64,000 bases of DNA from Quercus robur (GCF_932294415.1 NC_065541.1:56894290-56958289); one strand, 5' to 3'. Positions 11,895-24,294 are shown, counted from the first letter of the stretch. Made by a program: numbers and translations. The notes: generated from the sequence alone by a model not told the origin.

Positions 11895-13983
11895 GGCCTC
11901 ATGCGACAGTGCATGAAGTTCTGTCAAGTGACACATTCTTTGCAATAGTCTTTCTATTGACTTTCCTCCCACCTTCTCTTAACTTTTCATCTCCCCCATC
12001 GAATCCAATTGGCTAACATTAAATTGTCACTCACTTAGAATTAATAACCAATTACTCACATTCAATGCTTTGGACTTTCCAAGTTAATTCATTTCACTAT
12101 TATTAAATTTACTACTATCTTCCCTACTTTATTCTCTTCTTAATCTTCAGTTGTCCTTTGGAATTTTTCACAGCTAACCTTCAGTTTTCTAAACCAATCA
12201 AGGACACATGAACGAAATGATCTATACATCACTAGTATTAACTTTTGTCTATTGGTATAATTTTTCTTTATGGTAGCCCTCATATGTCATATCTAAGAAT
12301 AAACTTTTATGAGCGATCAAGAAAGTAGTGGGTTTTCATTGTTTTCTTAATTTAACCAGTGTTTAAGGTAAGATTCATCTTTTTAATTAATTCATTGTAT
12401 AGGTAGCGATCGGTTACGAAGAGAGATTATAAATATTGATTTTTGGCCTTTTTTTTTATATTTTTTGGTTAATTTAATAGTGGGAATACTATGCTTTTGT
12501 TGGTCTTTGATTTATAAACTTTGAAGTTGGTAAATAATTAATGTAAACCTTCATCCTGTTAATAGTCTTCCATTATAATACATTTCTCATTGTTCACTGT
12601 GCATTATCGTGAAGATTGATAGTATTTGAATATCATTAGAGCATAAGGTTTGATCCACTTGAATTTTCACTCTTCAAATAGGAAAAAAAAAAAAAAAATC
12701 ACCAACAATTTTGATTTCTTTAGATTTTTTTAATGGTAGTTATTTTTTTCTTTTTTAAAATTGGTTTTGATTTGCGGTGCTTTTGTAGTTGCCATTGGTG
12801 AATAATGTATAAGTAGATCCGATAGTTGTGCAAATTGATAGGCTCGATTTGGTTCTACATGAGAACTCTGATATGGATGCATATAAGAGTCCGGTCAGGT
12901 ATTGTTAGTTACTTGCTAACTTGCTTAATGTTATGTTGTTCTATATTAGAGTGAGATTCATTAGATTTTTAGTATGTTAATGCTTATATTGTTTGTTAAA
13001 AATGTTTTCAAGAGATGAATGCACCCTGCTTTGCCCAATTGACATGATATAAATGTTGCTCCATTTGCAATATATCAAGAAGTCTATATTACTTCCAGAT
13101 ATTTAGCAAAACCAAACATTTAAGATTTCCCTTTATTTCTATTCAAGGAAAATTAACAATTTGGAAGCTCTATGCTGGATATTCCTAAAATCTATGTGTT
13201 AAAAAATGTGTTGTAGCTTTAGATTGAGAAGAAAGATGAGAGCTTTTCTCCTTTGACTTTTATTTTAGTGAAATCATTTTGTTTCCCTTCATTTTTTTGT
13301 TTTGTATTTATATTGTATTTTTCTCTTGAGAAATTGGAATTTTAATACATCTCATTTTCCTTATGTCAAAGGCTTCAACAAAATCTTGGCAAAAAAAAAA
13401 AAAAAAAATTGGTTAAGTTGAAATTTATCCAGGAGTTTGCAGGTGGTAAGCAAAATGAAATAGGCTATGAAGAAGAAGAGAAGTTTTGCCTCAAAATAGT
13501 TCCATCCATAGACACTCCATGGTGATGCTTGTAATTGGTAAGTGCATAAAAAAGTTCAATATGTACTAAATGCTTTTATTTTTTAATTAAGTTTTTAACC
13601 TTTATTTTCAAAACCCATCCTCCGATACTCTCTATTCTTTCTCTTTATGTCTCTCATTTTCTCGTGTTCTCTTGCATTATTCACCAGGACCTACATAGAT
13701 TCTAATCCCAGAAAGCCATGAACTTTTTCCAGCTCAGCCTTTTGCTCACCCCAAGAATAAATGTTATGTTAATGAAAAATTGAATTGATTTAACACAACT
13801 TATTACTATATGTCTATGGTATATTGAGAAATTCTTATTGAAAATTTAACTGCAATATTTTTATGAATTGATAAAATGGTGTTACTTAATGTTATTACTT
13901 TTAACATATGTTCAACATTCTACTTAGCATTTTCATATAGTAGCTTACAACAATATCAACGCATCACACGGGCCCCCTACTAG
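11848..13983 (+). mobile_element. Non-autonomous Helitron, 2,136 bp, with exact empty site in block B
   Basis: Block B reads TTTCCCATTATATTTAAAG at about 35335; block A has the same sequence split precisely between A (11847) and T (13984). The insert begins with TC and ends with CTAG, and makes no target duplication. That combination (5' TC, 3' CTRR, insertion between A and T) is diagnostic of Helitrons. The 3' end ACACGGGCCCCCTACTAG resembles plant Helitron termini, although the usual subterminal hairpin is weak. A (TA)n run lies just inside the 5' end (11864-11888). No Rep/helicase frame and no captured gene fragment were recognised. Confidence 0.85.
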
Positions 13984-14889
13984 TTATATTTAAAGTGAGA
14001 ACAGCATACTCCAATTGTGATGAAGGAGCTGTTCGTGGAGCATCATACTGAGAACCAAGAAGCTATTTGCCACAAAGTCAATTGCAACCCGTTAATAAGA
14101 TACAATAGTGTTACATTAACAGACTTTTTTGAGCCAGTAATGTTTTAAATTTATCTTCAAATCCTTCTTAAACTCACCAAATAACCTGAATTCATCATTA
14201 CAAGTTCATGAAACAAGGACAAATGGGGATCCTGTACGGAGTTTTTGGGTTCAAAGGCCTTTGGAGTACCTCTATGATTTCATAAACTGAAATTCTAGAA
14301 ACACTTTTGCATCTACATAGAAGAACATGAAGGAATCTCAATATTTTTTTTTCCTATATGTATCTCAATGTCAATTTAGGCATGAGAATGACTTGGTTTT
14401 TACCGTAACTAGTCACAGACCCATGTAATGCTTGAGAATATATAATTACTTTGTAATGTGGTATAATGTATGATTAATTTTCTAAAATTTATTGAAGATA
14501 ATTTGTTCTCAATAAAATTTGAACTATTTTTAAAAGTATTTTCAATCTCTCTATCTCTATTCTACACATATATCATTCTATTATTTTGAGTTTTTTTTTT
14601 TTTTTTTTGGGAAAAAATTGGGTGTGTTTAATTGATATTATTATTATTATTATCTTTTTAATTGAGAAGAGTTATTATTCTTTTTTCAAGTGATCTATAT
14701 TATTCAAACTTTTGTTATAGTGTGTTATGTTTTCCTTTTTTATTTTTACAACTAAATATTTTTAAGTTTCAAATTAATTATTTAGATTTCTCATTCTCTT
14801 AAGGAGATTGTCATGTTAATCAAATCTCATCACAAATTTAAAATTGATATTTCTCAAATAATTGATAGGGACATTCAATATTACAATTG

Positions 14890-15290
14890 TTCTCTTTGAT
14901 TGTTAAATGTCATCCTATTGCATTATAAAGAATTAAAAATAGTTAATAAGAATTTTTCTTTTTGGTTCTCGTTTATTGTTAAATGTTATCCTATTCTATT
15001 ATAAAGAATTAAAAATAATATATAAGAATATAATATTATTCTATTACATAACATGATTTGGATAATTTGGTGTTTATTATTATATCTTTCATTTTTACTT
15101 TTTTTTTTCCCTTCTCATCTTATTTTATTTACCAATTAAATTCAGTCACATCTTCCATATCATTTAATTATTTATATTTTCTCTCATTTTTTTTATTTTT
15201 AAAAATTAAACATATAATATTTTACTTAAATTCAAGTAAATAAAATTGTCAAATTCCCACTTCCAACATATCTAAGAATTAACTCAAACC

Positions 15291-15335
<45 letters not shown>

Positions 15336-15560
15336 ATAACATATTCTAGGAGAGAATGTGAGAGAAATGGCAAAATTATATAAAATAAGATGAGTAGAAG
15401 AATATTTTAAAGAAAATGTATAATTGTAAATAACAAATTATCCAAACTATGCTACGTAATAGAATAATATTTCATGATTATATAAAATCATTGGATAGCA
15501 TTTAACAATCAAATCAAATAAAATAAAAAAGATAACAGATTAAAATATAACCAAATGCAT
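14890..15560. mobile_element. Imperfect long inverted repeat (foldback/MITE-like)
   Basis: The left arm (about 14895-15075, with TTGATTGTTAAATGTCATCC and TATTATTCTATTACATAACA) is the reverse complement, with differences, of the right arm (about 15430-15540, ending in GGATAGCATTTAACAATCAA). The arms flank an AT-rich centre that includes a (GA)n run at 15295-15331. This is the structure of a foldback or TIR-type non-autonomous element; target duplication not resolved. Confidence 0.6.
15295..15331. repeat. (GA)n microsatellite
   Basis: About 18 uninterrupted GA units. A second, similar run lies at 15632-15660. Confidence 0.9.
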
Positions 15561-15627
15561 CAACCCAAAGTAGAGTTCAATAAAAACATTCTTCAACCTA
15601 AATTAGATGTACGACAAAGAATTAAAA

Positions 15628-15664
<37 letters not shown>

Positions 15665-17035
15665 TCACTTATTTGTGTGGGCAAAATATAGAGAGAATGG
15701 AAGAGAGAAAAGCAAATATTTATAGTAAAAAAAATGGAGAGAAGAAGAGTCAAAATAAAAAAGGAATTTGAAGGGATGGAGGAATTGTAAGGTTAAGGTA
15801 TAGAGTAGTGGGGAGATAAAAAAGTTAAAAGTGAGAAAAATGTTGGAGGAAGAGTAATTGTAAGGTGATAAATTAATAAGGAGAGAAATTATTAAAAAGG
15901 AGAGAGAAGATGTTAGAAATAAATGGATGATGTGGTTGCTAATGTACGAGAAATACAAAGAGAAGTTGCTCTTGAACATAAAATAAACCAAATAAATAAA
16001 CATCTTCAATTGCTTTTGAGTTTGTAAAGGGAGATATGCACAAGTTACTTATGTTTGAGGCTCCTGTCTTCATATGCATAAATTATCTATTTATGTGTAC
16101 ATATGTATGCAAGCATGTAGATTCTTACTAAAATTGTTCCAAATTTATAGATTTCATGTGAAAATGGAGATATTTTGAGATCTGGCAACTTGTCAGAGTC
16201 ATAAAGAAAGTTTAAACTTTTGAGGTGAATGTTCTTGTGTAAGTTTAGATCTTTAGGATTTCATTTTGAGTTCAACTTGGACAACAACAACAACCAAATC
16301 TTAATCCTAAAATTTTGGGGTCGACCATGGATCCTTAATAAACTAATCAAGTCAGCCCCAAGTATTATTTAATTTATTTTCCATCATTCTAATATATCTG
16401 AAGTCATAATCTTTGTTACCTCCTTACTTGCAATTTAATATAGAAGTAGTGTTGGATAGGCATATGAAAATGAGTTATTGGGCATATAGTAGAAGAAATT
16501 TCTTACGAAACAACTTCAACAACATGATGCTTTGTTTATGCTATTTGAATATTTTATTCTAAGTTATTTTTAATTATCTAATATAAGTGAATTTACTTAT
16601 ATATGCTATCTCTTTAGGCCATTTAAGACATACAGAGGATGAACAGTTTGTAAACAATACTAGGCAAAGGCGACATGATTACAACAAATAAAAATTTGAA
16701 TATCTGTATATGTATTGTTTTAAATGAAGATGGTGTAGTGACCACAAAAAATCTGAAGACCAAGTTCCCCCCTTCCCCCCCCCCCCCCTCTTAATAACGA
16801 TATTAGTACTAATATGTCAAAGAATTTCATACTGATATGTTGCATTCTTCTGCTAAAGGAGGTAAAATTTCTATTTTTGATAATAGATAGAGCACCAAAT
16901 TATTCCACAACATGCTCTTAGAAAGCTTACACATGAATAATGGTGAGAGTTTAGTAATACAATCAAATGAAGCAGCTACACTACAAGGCTCTTGGCACCT
17001 TTTGAGTTCCTAATAAAAATTGTTTTTTTTTATTG

Positions 17036-17207
17036 ATAATAAGAAATACTGAATGATTGTATTGTATTTCATAATCAAAGAATATGCATGTGTGCCTTTA
17101 TATAGGAGGCATATGTGTGCAGTACAAGTAAAGTGTAGTACAAGTATAAGTGTGCTATATAAGTAAACTAGATGGGCCTAAAGCCCATAACGTAATATAC
17201 GTTAACA
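17036..17207 (-). repeat. 3' LTR of the copia element
   Basis: Matches 21991-22183 nearly end to end, including the ATTGTATTGTATTTCATAAT and GCCTTTATATAGGAGG segments. The inner border is TGTTAACG (minus strand) next to the purine tract. The TTTATATA motif is a plausible LTR TATA box. Confidence 0.88.
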
Positions 17208-17220
17208 GCCCCCCTCAAAC

Positions 17221-20200
17221 TCAAGGTGGATGTGAGACCAGCTTGAGGTTATCAACCAAATCACGAGTGCGTCCCTTAGGAAGTGACTTGGTGAATATAT
17301 CTGCAAGTTGATCTTTGGAGGAGACGAAGAAAAGCTTGAGAGCACCATGGACAAGATGATAACGGATAAAATGACAATCAATCTCGATGTGTTTAGTCCG
17401 TTCATGGAAGATATCATTGTGAGCAATATGAATGGCACTCTGGTTGTCACAATAAATGGGAGTAGCAGAGGATGTGGACACACCCAAATCCTTAAGAAGC
17501 CATCGTAGCTAAAGGAGCTCAGATGTGGTATCAGCAAGAGCACGATATTCTGCTTCAGTACTAGAGTGGGCCACAAAATTTTGTTTCTTACTTCGCCAAG
17601 AAATCAAAGAAGAACCAAGGAGAAAGCAATAACCTATAGTGGACTTGCGATTAGTGGGATCTCCTACCCAATCAGCATCAGAGAATGCACGAAGTACAAG
17701 AGGAGACTAAGTTGAGTAGAAAAGGCTATGGAAGAGAGTGTCCTTCAGGTATTGAAGAATGCGTAGAACAGCAGCATAGTGAGTTAATCGTGGAGCAGAC
17801 AGATACTGGCTCACCTGATGAACAGCATAAGAGATGTTTGGACGAGTAACGATAAGATAAACTAGGCTACCAACCAATCGTCTACAAAGAGAAGGATTAG
17901 AAAATGGTTTCCCCCCCGAGGGTGTCAAATGCGCATTAAGCTTAACTGGAGTGTCACCAGTTTTGCTGTCAGTGAGTCCAGCTCGAGACAAAAGGTCAAA
18001 AGTATACTTGGGTTGAGTAATATAAAGACTATCTGTGGAATGAGTAATTTCAAGACCTAAGAAGTAGCTGAGATGTCCAAGATCTTTCATCTCAAACTGT
18101 TGACTGAGAAAATCCTTGAGTTCTTGAATGCCACTGAGGTCATCACCAGTTATGATCATATCATCCACATATAGAAGAAGCAAAATGGTGCTTTTATCAA
18201 TACGACGAAGAAATAAGGCAGAATCATATGGACTAGTAGTGTAACCCAAGCGAAAGATACTGGAGCTGAACTTGGCAAACCAAGCTCGTGGAGCTTGTTT
18301 AAGGTCATAGAGTGCATGTCGAAGGTGACAAACCTTGTTTGATTCAACAGAGAGACCAAGAGGAGGTTGCATATAGACTTCTTTACTCAGATCCCCATTA
18401 AGGAATGCATTTTTAACATCCATCTGAAAAAGATCCCATTTACTAGCAGCAGCAACAGCTAAGAGGGCACGAACAAATGAGATACGAGCCACTGGAGCAA
18501 AGGTCTCTTCATAATCAATCCTATACTCCTGTGTAAAACCTTTAGTAACAAGACGAACCTTGTAGCGCTCAATGGACCCATCAGAACGAGTCTTGATCTT
18601 ATAGATCCACTTACAGCTAACCACAGACTGTCCAGGAGGGAGAGTGACCAAATCCCAAGTATGGTTTTTGGTTAATGCATCAAGTTCCTCTTTCATTGCA
18701 ATTTGCCATAAAGGGTCATTAGAGGCCTCACGATAGGTCTGAGGCTCGTGAAGAGTAGCAAGGGCAGTGTAACAATGATAGTCAAGTAAATGTGCAGGAA
18801 TGGATCTTATCCGGGTTGAGTGGCGAGGTGGAATGTCTTGTGGAAGATCTTCAGGCGGAGTAGGAGCAGAGGACCCAGGCTCAAGGTGGGGTAGCTCGTC
18901 ATCAACCTGTTCATCTTCAACCTGTCTAGGAGAAGCATCAAAAAAATTTGGAGAGAAGTCCAAAGGAGGATCAAAAGTATTTGTAAAAGGAACAGGAGAC
19001 TCGTCTAGAAAGATTTCCAAAACAGAGGAGGTAGTCAGGGAAGAACGAAAGTGAGAAAGTTCAACAAACAATCGGTGTTCTCAAAAGACAACATTATGAG
19101 AAACACGAAGACGATGAGAGACAGGATCACAACACCTATACCCTTTTTGAGTTTCGCTATAACCAAGGAAACAACAAAGTCTAAATCGAGGCTCAAGTTT
19201 GTTGTGTTCATGAGGTTGAAGAAGAACGAAACAGGTAGATCCAAAGGAACGAAGGTGATGATAGTCAGGGGGTGACCTAAACAGACGCTCATACGGAGTC
19301 TGATTATGGATGACAATGCTTGGAATGCGATTAATCGCATGAACAACATGAAAAGCAGCTTCACCCCAAAATGGGGCAGGAACTTTAGCAGAAAGAAGAA
19401 GAGCACGAACAGTGTCAATAATATGACGAAGTTTTCTTTCGGTTCGACCATTTTGCTGAGAGGTACCTGGACAAGTTAGATGATATACAGTGCCATAGGA
19501 ATGTAACAGAGCTTGAAACGCATATTGAGTATATTCAAAAGCATTATCAGATCGAAAAGTTTTGATACGTTTGGAGAATTGTGTTTCAACCATTTTTGCA
19601 AAGTTGCTATATATTGGTAAAATTTCAGAACGAGATTTCATAGGAAAGATCCAACTATAACGAGAATAATCATTAATAAAAACAACAAAATATCGAGATC
19701 TACCAATATTAGCAACAGGAGAAGGTCCCTAAACATCAGAATGAATTAACTCAAAAATACTATTAGAAATGGATTCACTGTTATTGAAAGGCAAAGCTGG
19801 CTGTTTTCCTAACTGACATGAAGTACAATCAAAATTGTCTTTGGACACAGTACCCAACAAACCCTTAGAAGCTAATTGTTGTACCCGAGAAGACGGTGCA
19901 TGACCAAGACAAGAATGCCAGAGTGCGAGAGATGGTAAGGAAGAAACAGCAGCAACAACAGAAATAGGAGCAACAGGTGGAAGATGAAGATTGTCCACGG
20001 GATACATACGCCCAACTCTAGGATTGGTCCTAAGCTCCTGCCCCGTCCTTGGATCCTACACAATACACCCAGAATAGTAAAACATAATGTGATAACCTAG
20101 TTCAGCTAATGGTCCCACATAGCACAAATTATAGGATAGGTCAGGTACATGGAAGACTCCAGGAACAGAGAGGTTAGAAGTCGAAACAAAACCTAGACTA

Positions 20201-21342
20201 TTTCCATGCAAGGTGGAACCATCAGCTATATGAATATTTAGAGGATGTGGTGCAGGGTCAAGTTTGGAGAATAAGGACGAGTGAGGTGTCATGCGATTGC
20301 AACAGGCAGAGTCAAAAAGCCAAGTTTGAGACTTACCAGGTAGAACTGAGAGAGCAGTGGAAAGAGATGCATTACCAGCCATACGAACAGCCTGAGCTAT
20401 GATCTCCCGTAGTTCAGTGGGGGAGAGGTTGATAGTGGATCTAGAAGATTGGGACTCAGCTGAAGTGGAAGCCATTGGCGGAGTAGGCTCAGTGTTAGCA
20501 ACAACAGCAGTAGATTTGTTGCGATGGTAATAAGTCTCAATGGTGTGGCCAGGACGCTTGCAATAATTGCAGAACTTTTTGTTGGTCTGCTTGCGACAAT
20601 TGTTAGAGCCAGAGGAATCACCTGATTGCTGAAGTTGCTCTATGAGTGGAGCAGAAGGAGTAATAGCCAAAACATTAAGCTTATTCTGAGCTTGAAGGGT
20701 TGCAAGACAAGTTTCTTTTTTAACCAACTCGTTCACAGCAGTATCAAGAGAGGGAGCAGGATTGCGATTTAGGAGCTGACCTCAAATGGGTTCAAAGTCC
20801 TTGTGAAGTGACGTCAGGAATTCATAGAGGCGAAATTCATCTCTAATGGAAGCATATTGCTGAGCATCCTTTGAGCATACCCAAGTTGGATCAGAAAGGT
20901 CAATTTGGTCTCAAATGAAGCGAAGCTGATCATAGTAGTCATTGATGGATTGCCCTGGTTCTTGCTTGAGTTGATGCAATTCAACCACTAACTAATATTT
21001 CATGGATCCGTGAGTAGTAGAGTACCTTTTGGCCAACATATCCCGTGCTGATTTTGCATCATCAAAGCTGCCCAACAGATTAGAGATGGAGGGAATGGAA
21101 GTGTTTCGAATCCATGTGAGGATCATATGGTTGTAACTATCCCATTCAATCAGGCGACCAAGGAAGGCAGCATCTTCTTCACTTGCTCCCTAGACAGGAA
21201 TGGTGACTACACCAGTACAGTAATGCCAGAGCAGGCGACCCTTAAGAAAACTGCACATAGCTTGAGACCAAGATAAGTAATTCTTGTTCCCCTCCAATAT
21301 AATATTGATGGAGTGAGGAAGAAAAACATCATTTTTATCCAT
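17221..21342 (-). pseudogene. Copia gag-pol, 1,374 codons, nine premature stops and no frameshift
   Basis: A single frame runs from ATG at 21342 to the stop at 17221-17223. In order: gag (residues about 1-260) with a zinc-knuckle-like CNYCKRPGH, protease near residue 345, integrase (HHCC with CTSCQLGK at about 520, then HSD, RSDNAFEY and QNGRTERK for the D,D,E triad), reverse transcriptase (about 860-1200, with AFLNGDL and YVDD), and RNase H (about 1220-1365, with STEAEYRALA and [10 protein letters not shown]). In-frame stops lie at 21190, 20992, 20911, 20782, 20056, 19729, 19081, 17707 and 17509 (lowest coordinate of each). All domains are in one phase, so the coding frame decayed by point change only. 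It cannot make a full polyprotein. Confidence 0.93.
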
Positions 21343-21990
21343 TTAGAGACACAATATGCAAAAACAGACTGCAAAAATGAAATCTACGCGAAAAACTGGG
21401 TAAGGAGAACTTGGATTGCAAAAGTCAACCTTAGAGAAAAGTCAACAGACGGTCAAAGTCAATGGTCAACGGACGGTCAAAGTCAACAGTTAGCAGATGA
21501 TGTCACCAAGATGACGTGGCGCTGACGTCAGCAGATGACTGGATGCTGACGCAGCTAGGGTTGACGTGGCGCAGATGATGTCACGGGTGACGTCAGCTTG
21601 AACTTAGGACGGCGCGTGTGGCGCATGGAATGCGTGAGGCGCTGACGCAGAAACTTCAGGCGACGCGTGAGGGCGTGTGCCGGCTCCGATGACTGCGTGG
21701 CTTTCACCGACGGGTAGATCGTTTCAAGACGATCTCAGTGATACCTTCAGAAATGTGATCGGAGCAATATTCGCGGCGGGATGACATGTACAGTGATCTG
21801 TGCGGTGTTGGACTCCTCAGCAACAGCGGCTATAGGTCCGAAACCTGAAGACAACGGCTGGAAGACGTCGGAGGTTCAACGGCGAGAGGCTGTAGTGACT
21901 GTTATGATGGCAGAAGCGATGTTGAGAGTGGAGTAACACCAATAAAGATAAAACTGCTAAGAAAAGGTCAGAGCAGTGACTTTGATACCA

Positions 21991-22183
21991 TGTTAGAAAT
22001 ATTGAATAATTGTATTGTATTTCATAATCAAAGAATATACATGTGTGCCTTTATATAGGAGGCATATGTGTGCAGTACAAGTAAGCATATGTGTGCGATA
22101 CAAGTAAAGTGTAGTACAAGTACAAGTGTGCTATACAAGTAAACTAGCTGGGCGTAAAGCCCATAACATAATATACGTTAACA
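21991..22183 (-). repeat. 5' LTR of the copia element
   Basis: On the minus strand it begins TGTTAACG and ends TTTCTAACA, then the primer-binding site. It contains an extra copy of a GCATATGTGTGC-type unit that is absent from the other LTR. Confidence 0.9.
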
Positions 22184-22327
22184 TATTGATAATAGAAAAA
22201 TTATTTTATTAATTATAGTGTGTATATATTTATCACATTTATATAAAACTTTCCTGCATTATATGTAGGAAAGGCTCTAGGGTAAGCCTTTAGCGACAGT
22301 TTTCAAAATAGTTGGCTTAGACCCAAC

Positions 22328-22722
22328 CATGTGGTCAATAGCAAAGCCAAAATTTTTTTTCAAGGGGAGCCAAGTCAAATGTATCATTGTATTCTGGTAG
22401 CTTTGACTCTCTATATAAACACGTGTGACTTTATTTCTGGAAAACAAAAAAAATATTTTGCTAAAGAGATTTACTTATATATTTTTATTAACTTATACTT
22501 TAAATGCTCCTGAAATCAATGACTTTTTTATGAAAAAAAGGTCCATATTAAAAGTAAAATAAATGAGACAACAATAAATTAAAGAACATTTATACCTTTT
22601 TTATAAAGTAAAATTTAATTAATATTTTAAAATTTTTAACAGTAAATAGAGAGGGAGGGGGCATTTTTGGAAAATTCAGGGGGGATCATGACCCCCTCTA
22701 GCCCCCCCTTCCTTTGACTATG
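22328..22722. mobile_element. Block-A-specific insertion of unknown type, about 395 bp
   Basis: Block B reads TAGACCCAACTTGCAGTAATG at about 38150; in block A the same sequence is separated by about 395 bp that starts CATGTGGTCAATAGC and ends with runs of G and C (GGGGGGATCATGACCCCC is itself near-palindromic). No TIR, target duplication or frame was found. Probably a relic of an inserted element. Confidence 0.5.
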
Positions 22723-22780
22723 TATGCGGCAGTGACGATTTCAGTCGCTACAAACCAGTTTTTTGGTAGTGTTATTGTTA

Positions 22781-22934
22781 TGAGAAATGATATGTCTACA
22801 ACATTTTTACAACTAATCCTAAGTGGCAGGTTGTTACTGGTTGTTATTGTTAGGGCAAAAAAGTAATCTTAGTATTAGTTTTAAATTTGAACCAATAACA
22901 ACTAACCACTTGTGATTTGTTGTAAAAATATTGT
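22781..22934. mobile_element. MITE with ACAAC(A/T)TTTTTACAAC ends, absent from block B
   Basis: Ends are inverted repeats (ACAACATTTTTACAAC on the left; the right end read inward gives ACAATATTTTTACAAC). The interior has a GGTTGTTACTGGTTGTTATT segment. Block B lacks it at about 38205. A related element, with GGTTGTTACTAG-like interior, is at 56091-56263. Target duplication is obscured by the surrounding TTATTG repeats. Confidence 0.6.
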
Positions 22935-23010
22935 TATTGTTATTGTTATATGTATTGTTATTGTTATTGTTATTGTTATATGTATTGTTATCGTTATTGT
23001 TATTGTATTT
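22930..23010. repeat. (TTATTG)n-rich simple repeat
   Basis: Many TTATTG/TGTTAT units interrupted by TATATG. Block B has a shorter version at 38205-38260. Confidence 0.7.
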
Positions 23011-23500
23011 CTTCTTATTCCTGTTATTATTATTATTTATTTATTTTTGGTAGTATCTCTTTGTTTCATAGAAAAGTGACTAAATTTTGAGATAAAGTAG
23101 AATGGAGGTAAAGAATACAATGGTCTACCTTAACTAATATGTTGAGAATCCATAGCCGACCCCAAAATTTTGGGACTAAGCTTTATTTGTTGTTATCGTT
23201 GTAGTACTGTCTTTCTTTGTGTTTATCTTAATTATACTAATATATTCTTTTGTCTAGAAGGTTGTTTGCAAAAATAGTGGATTGGAATGTCAAACATGTA
23301 AAAAAGACAAATTTTTGAGAATTTTTTCTGAACTTATGGGAAAAAAAAACTATCAAATTTCACTTCTTGTTTCAACTTTCAACAAGTCTTTCTTGGCTAT
23401 CAATTTTATCAATCTCATATAAATGGTATCATTTTCATTTTCTTTTTTTTTTTGTTTTTTTTTTTTTTTGTTTGTTTGTTTGTTTGTTTTGTTTTGTTTT

Positions 23501-23538
<38 letters not shown>

Positions 23539-23594
23539 TATTGGGACTATTTTCAAGTTCAATTTTTATTTTTAATAAAATTTATATTACTAAT

Positions 23595-24294
23595 TGTAGG
23601 GGTAAAGTCCCCAGATCAAAAAAGGGCCTTGGGCCTCATATGGAATTCGACCATGTCCGAGGAGAAGGTGTGGGCGCCAAAAAGGCTCCTGGCCCAATTC
23701 TTATGAGCCCAAACTTATTTAAAATGTGGTCCAAGGAGAAATGTCTCCTCGGACGTACCAAGTATGGCTCAAACATTCACCCTACTAGCAATAAAGACTA
23801 CAGCTGCCATATTAAATGCATGACAGCTACTTTTCTAGCCGCATTTATGTGGAGAGGACTGGCGAACAGTGTTACCTTGGCTACTACAACTCACAGAAAG
23901 ATGGGGGAGACGTCCGATGGGACGAGCACTCAATTGAAGGTCCAGATGATCAACACGTGTAAGGTTTTGATGACTTCAAGGGGGCTATATAAGAGAGGGG
24001 ACTCCCTATGAAGAGGGGGACTGGAAAAAGTAGAACTTAGAACAGAAGAAGGAGAGAAAGACCACAGCCTTTGATCAGGAACAGAGGTGCACCCCATACG
24101 TCTCCTCGGACTGAATATCCAATGGACATGAAGGAGATTTTCTTATGTTCAATTGTTGCATGGCCCAAAGTTAACTAACGCTCGTTTTGTTAGGGCCTAG
24201 TTCTGTAACCCGCTCTCTACAAATTCATTGTCTTGGGCTCCTTGGGCCAGAACCCCATACCTGTTGGGCCTGGGCTCCGAAACGTGACCCTACA
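23595..24294 (+). mobile_element. Solo LTR, 700 bp, with 5-bp target duplication and empty site in block B
   Basis: Starts TGTAGGGGTAAAGTCCCC and ends GTGACCCTACA, the TG...CA ends of an LTR. CTAAT flanks it at 23590-23594 and 24295-24299, and block B has a single CTAAT at 38764-38768 in otherwise matching sequence. A TATA-like GCTATATAAGAGAGGGG motif near 23985 fits an LTR promoter on the plus strand. No internal region, primer site or second LTR is present, so the element was reduced by LTR-LTR recombination. The parent family is not determined. Confidence 0.88.

Larger units (their letters stand above)
14408..15935. other. Block-A-specific segment replacing the region of kinesin exon 17
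   Basis: Block A matches B up to about 14400 (B about 35880) and again from about 15940 (B about 36935). Between these points A carries 1.5 kb unrelated to B, while B carries 1.05 kb with armadillo exon 17 and a MITE. The A segment contains a long imperfect inverted repeat and two (GA)n runs. No reading frame of interest. Confidence 0.65.
17036..22183 (-). mobile_element. Complete Ty1/copia LTR retrotransposon, full length but inactivated
   Basis: Minus-strand element with two LTRs (3' LTR 17036-17207, 5' LTR 21991-22183), a tRNA-type primer-binding site (TGGTATCAAAG read on the minus strand at about 21980-21990) directly inside the 5' LTR, a purine tract GAGGGGGGC beside the 3' LTR, and one gag-pol frame between. 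TATTG flanks both sides (17031-17035, 22184-22188), and the match extends to TATTGATAAT. Block B has the unfilled site at 38014-38023. The outer end of the 3' LTR has lost the terminal TG. The 5' LTR has about 21 bp more than the 3' LTR, from a short internal duplication. Confidence 0.93.

Noticed and set aside
18800..19275. Plus-strand open frames across the copia element
   Set aside because: They lie antisense to gag-pol and show no conserved motifs.
23367..24011. 214-codon plus-strand open frame
   Set aside because: It starts in a T-rich low-complexity run (long Phe stretch) and continues into the solo LTR; no family resemblance.
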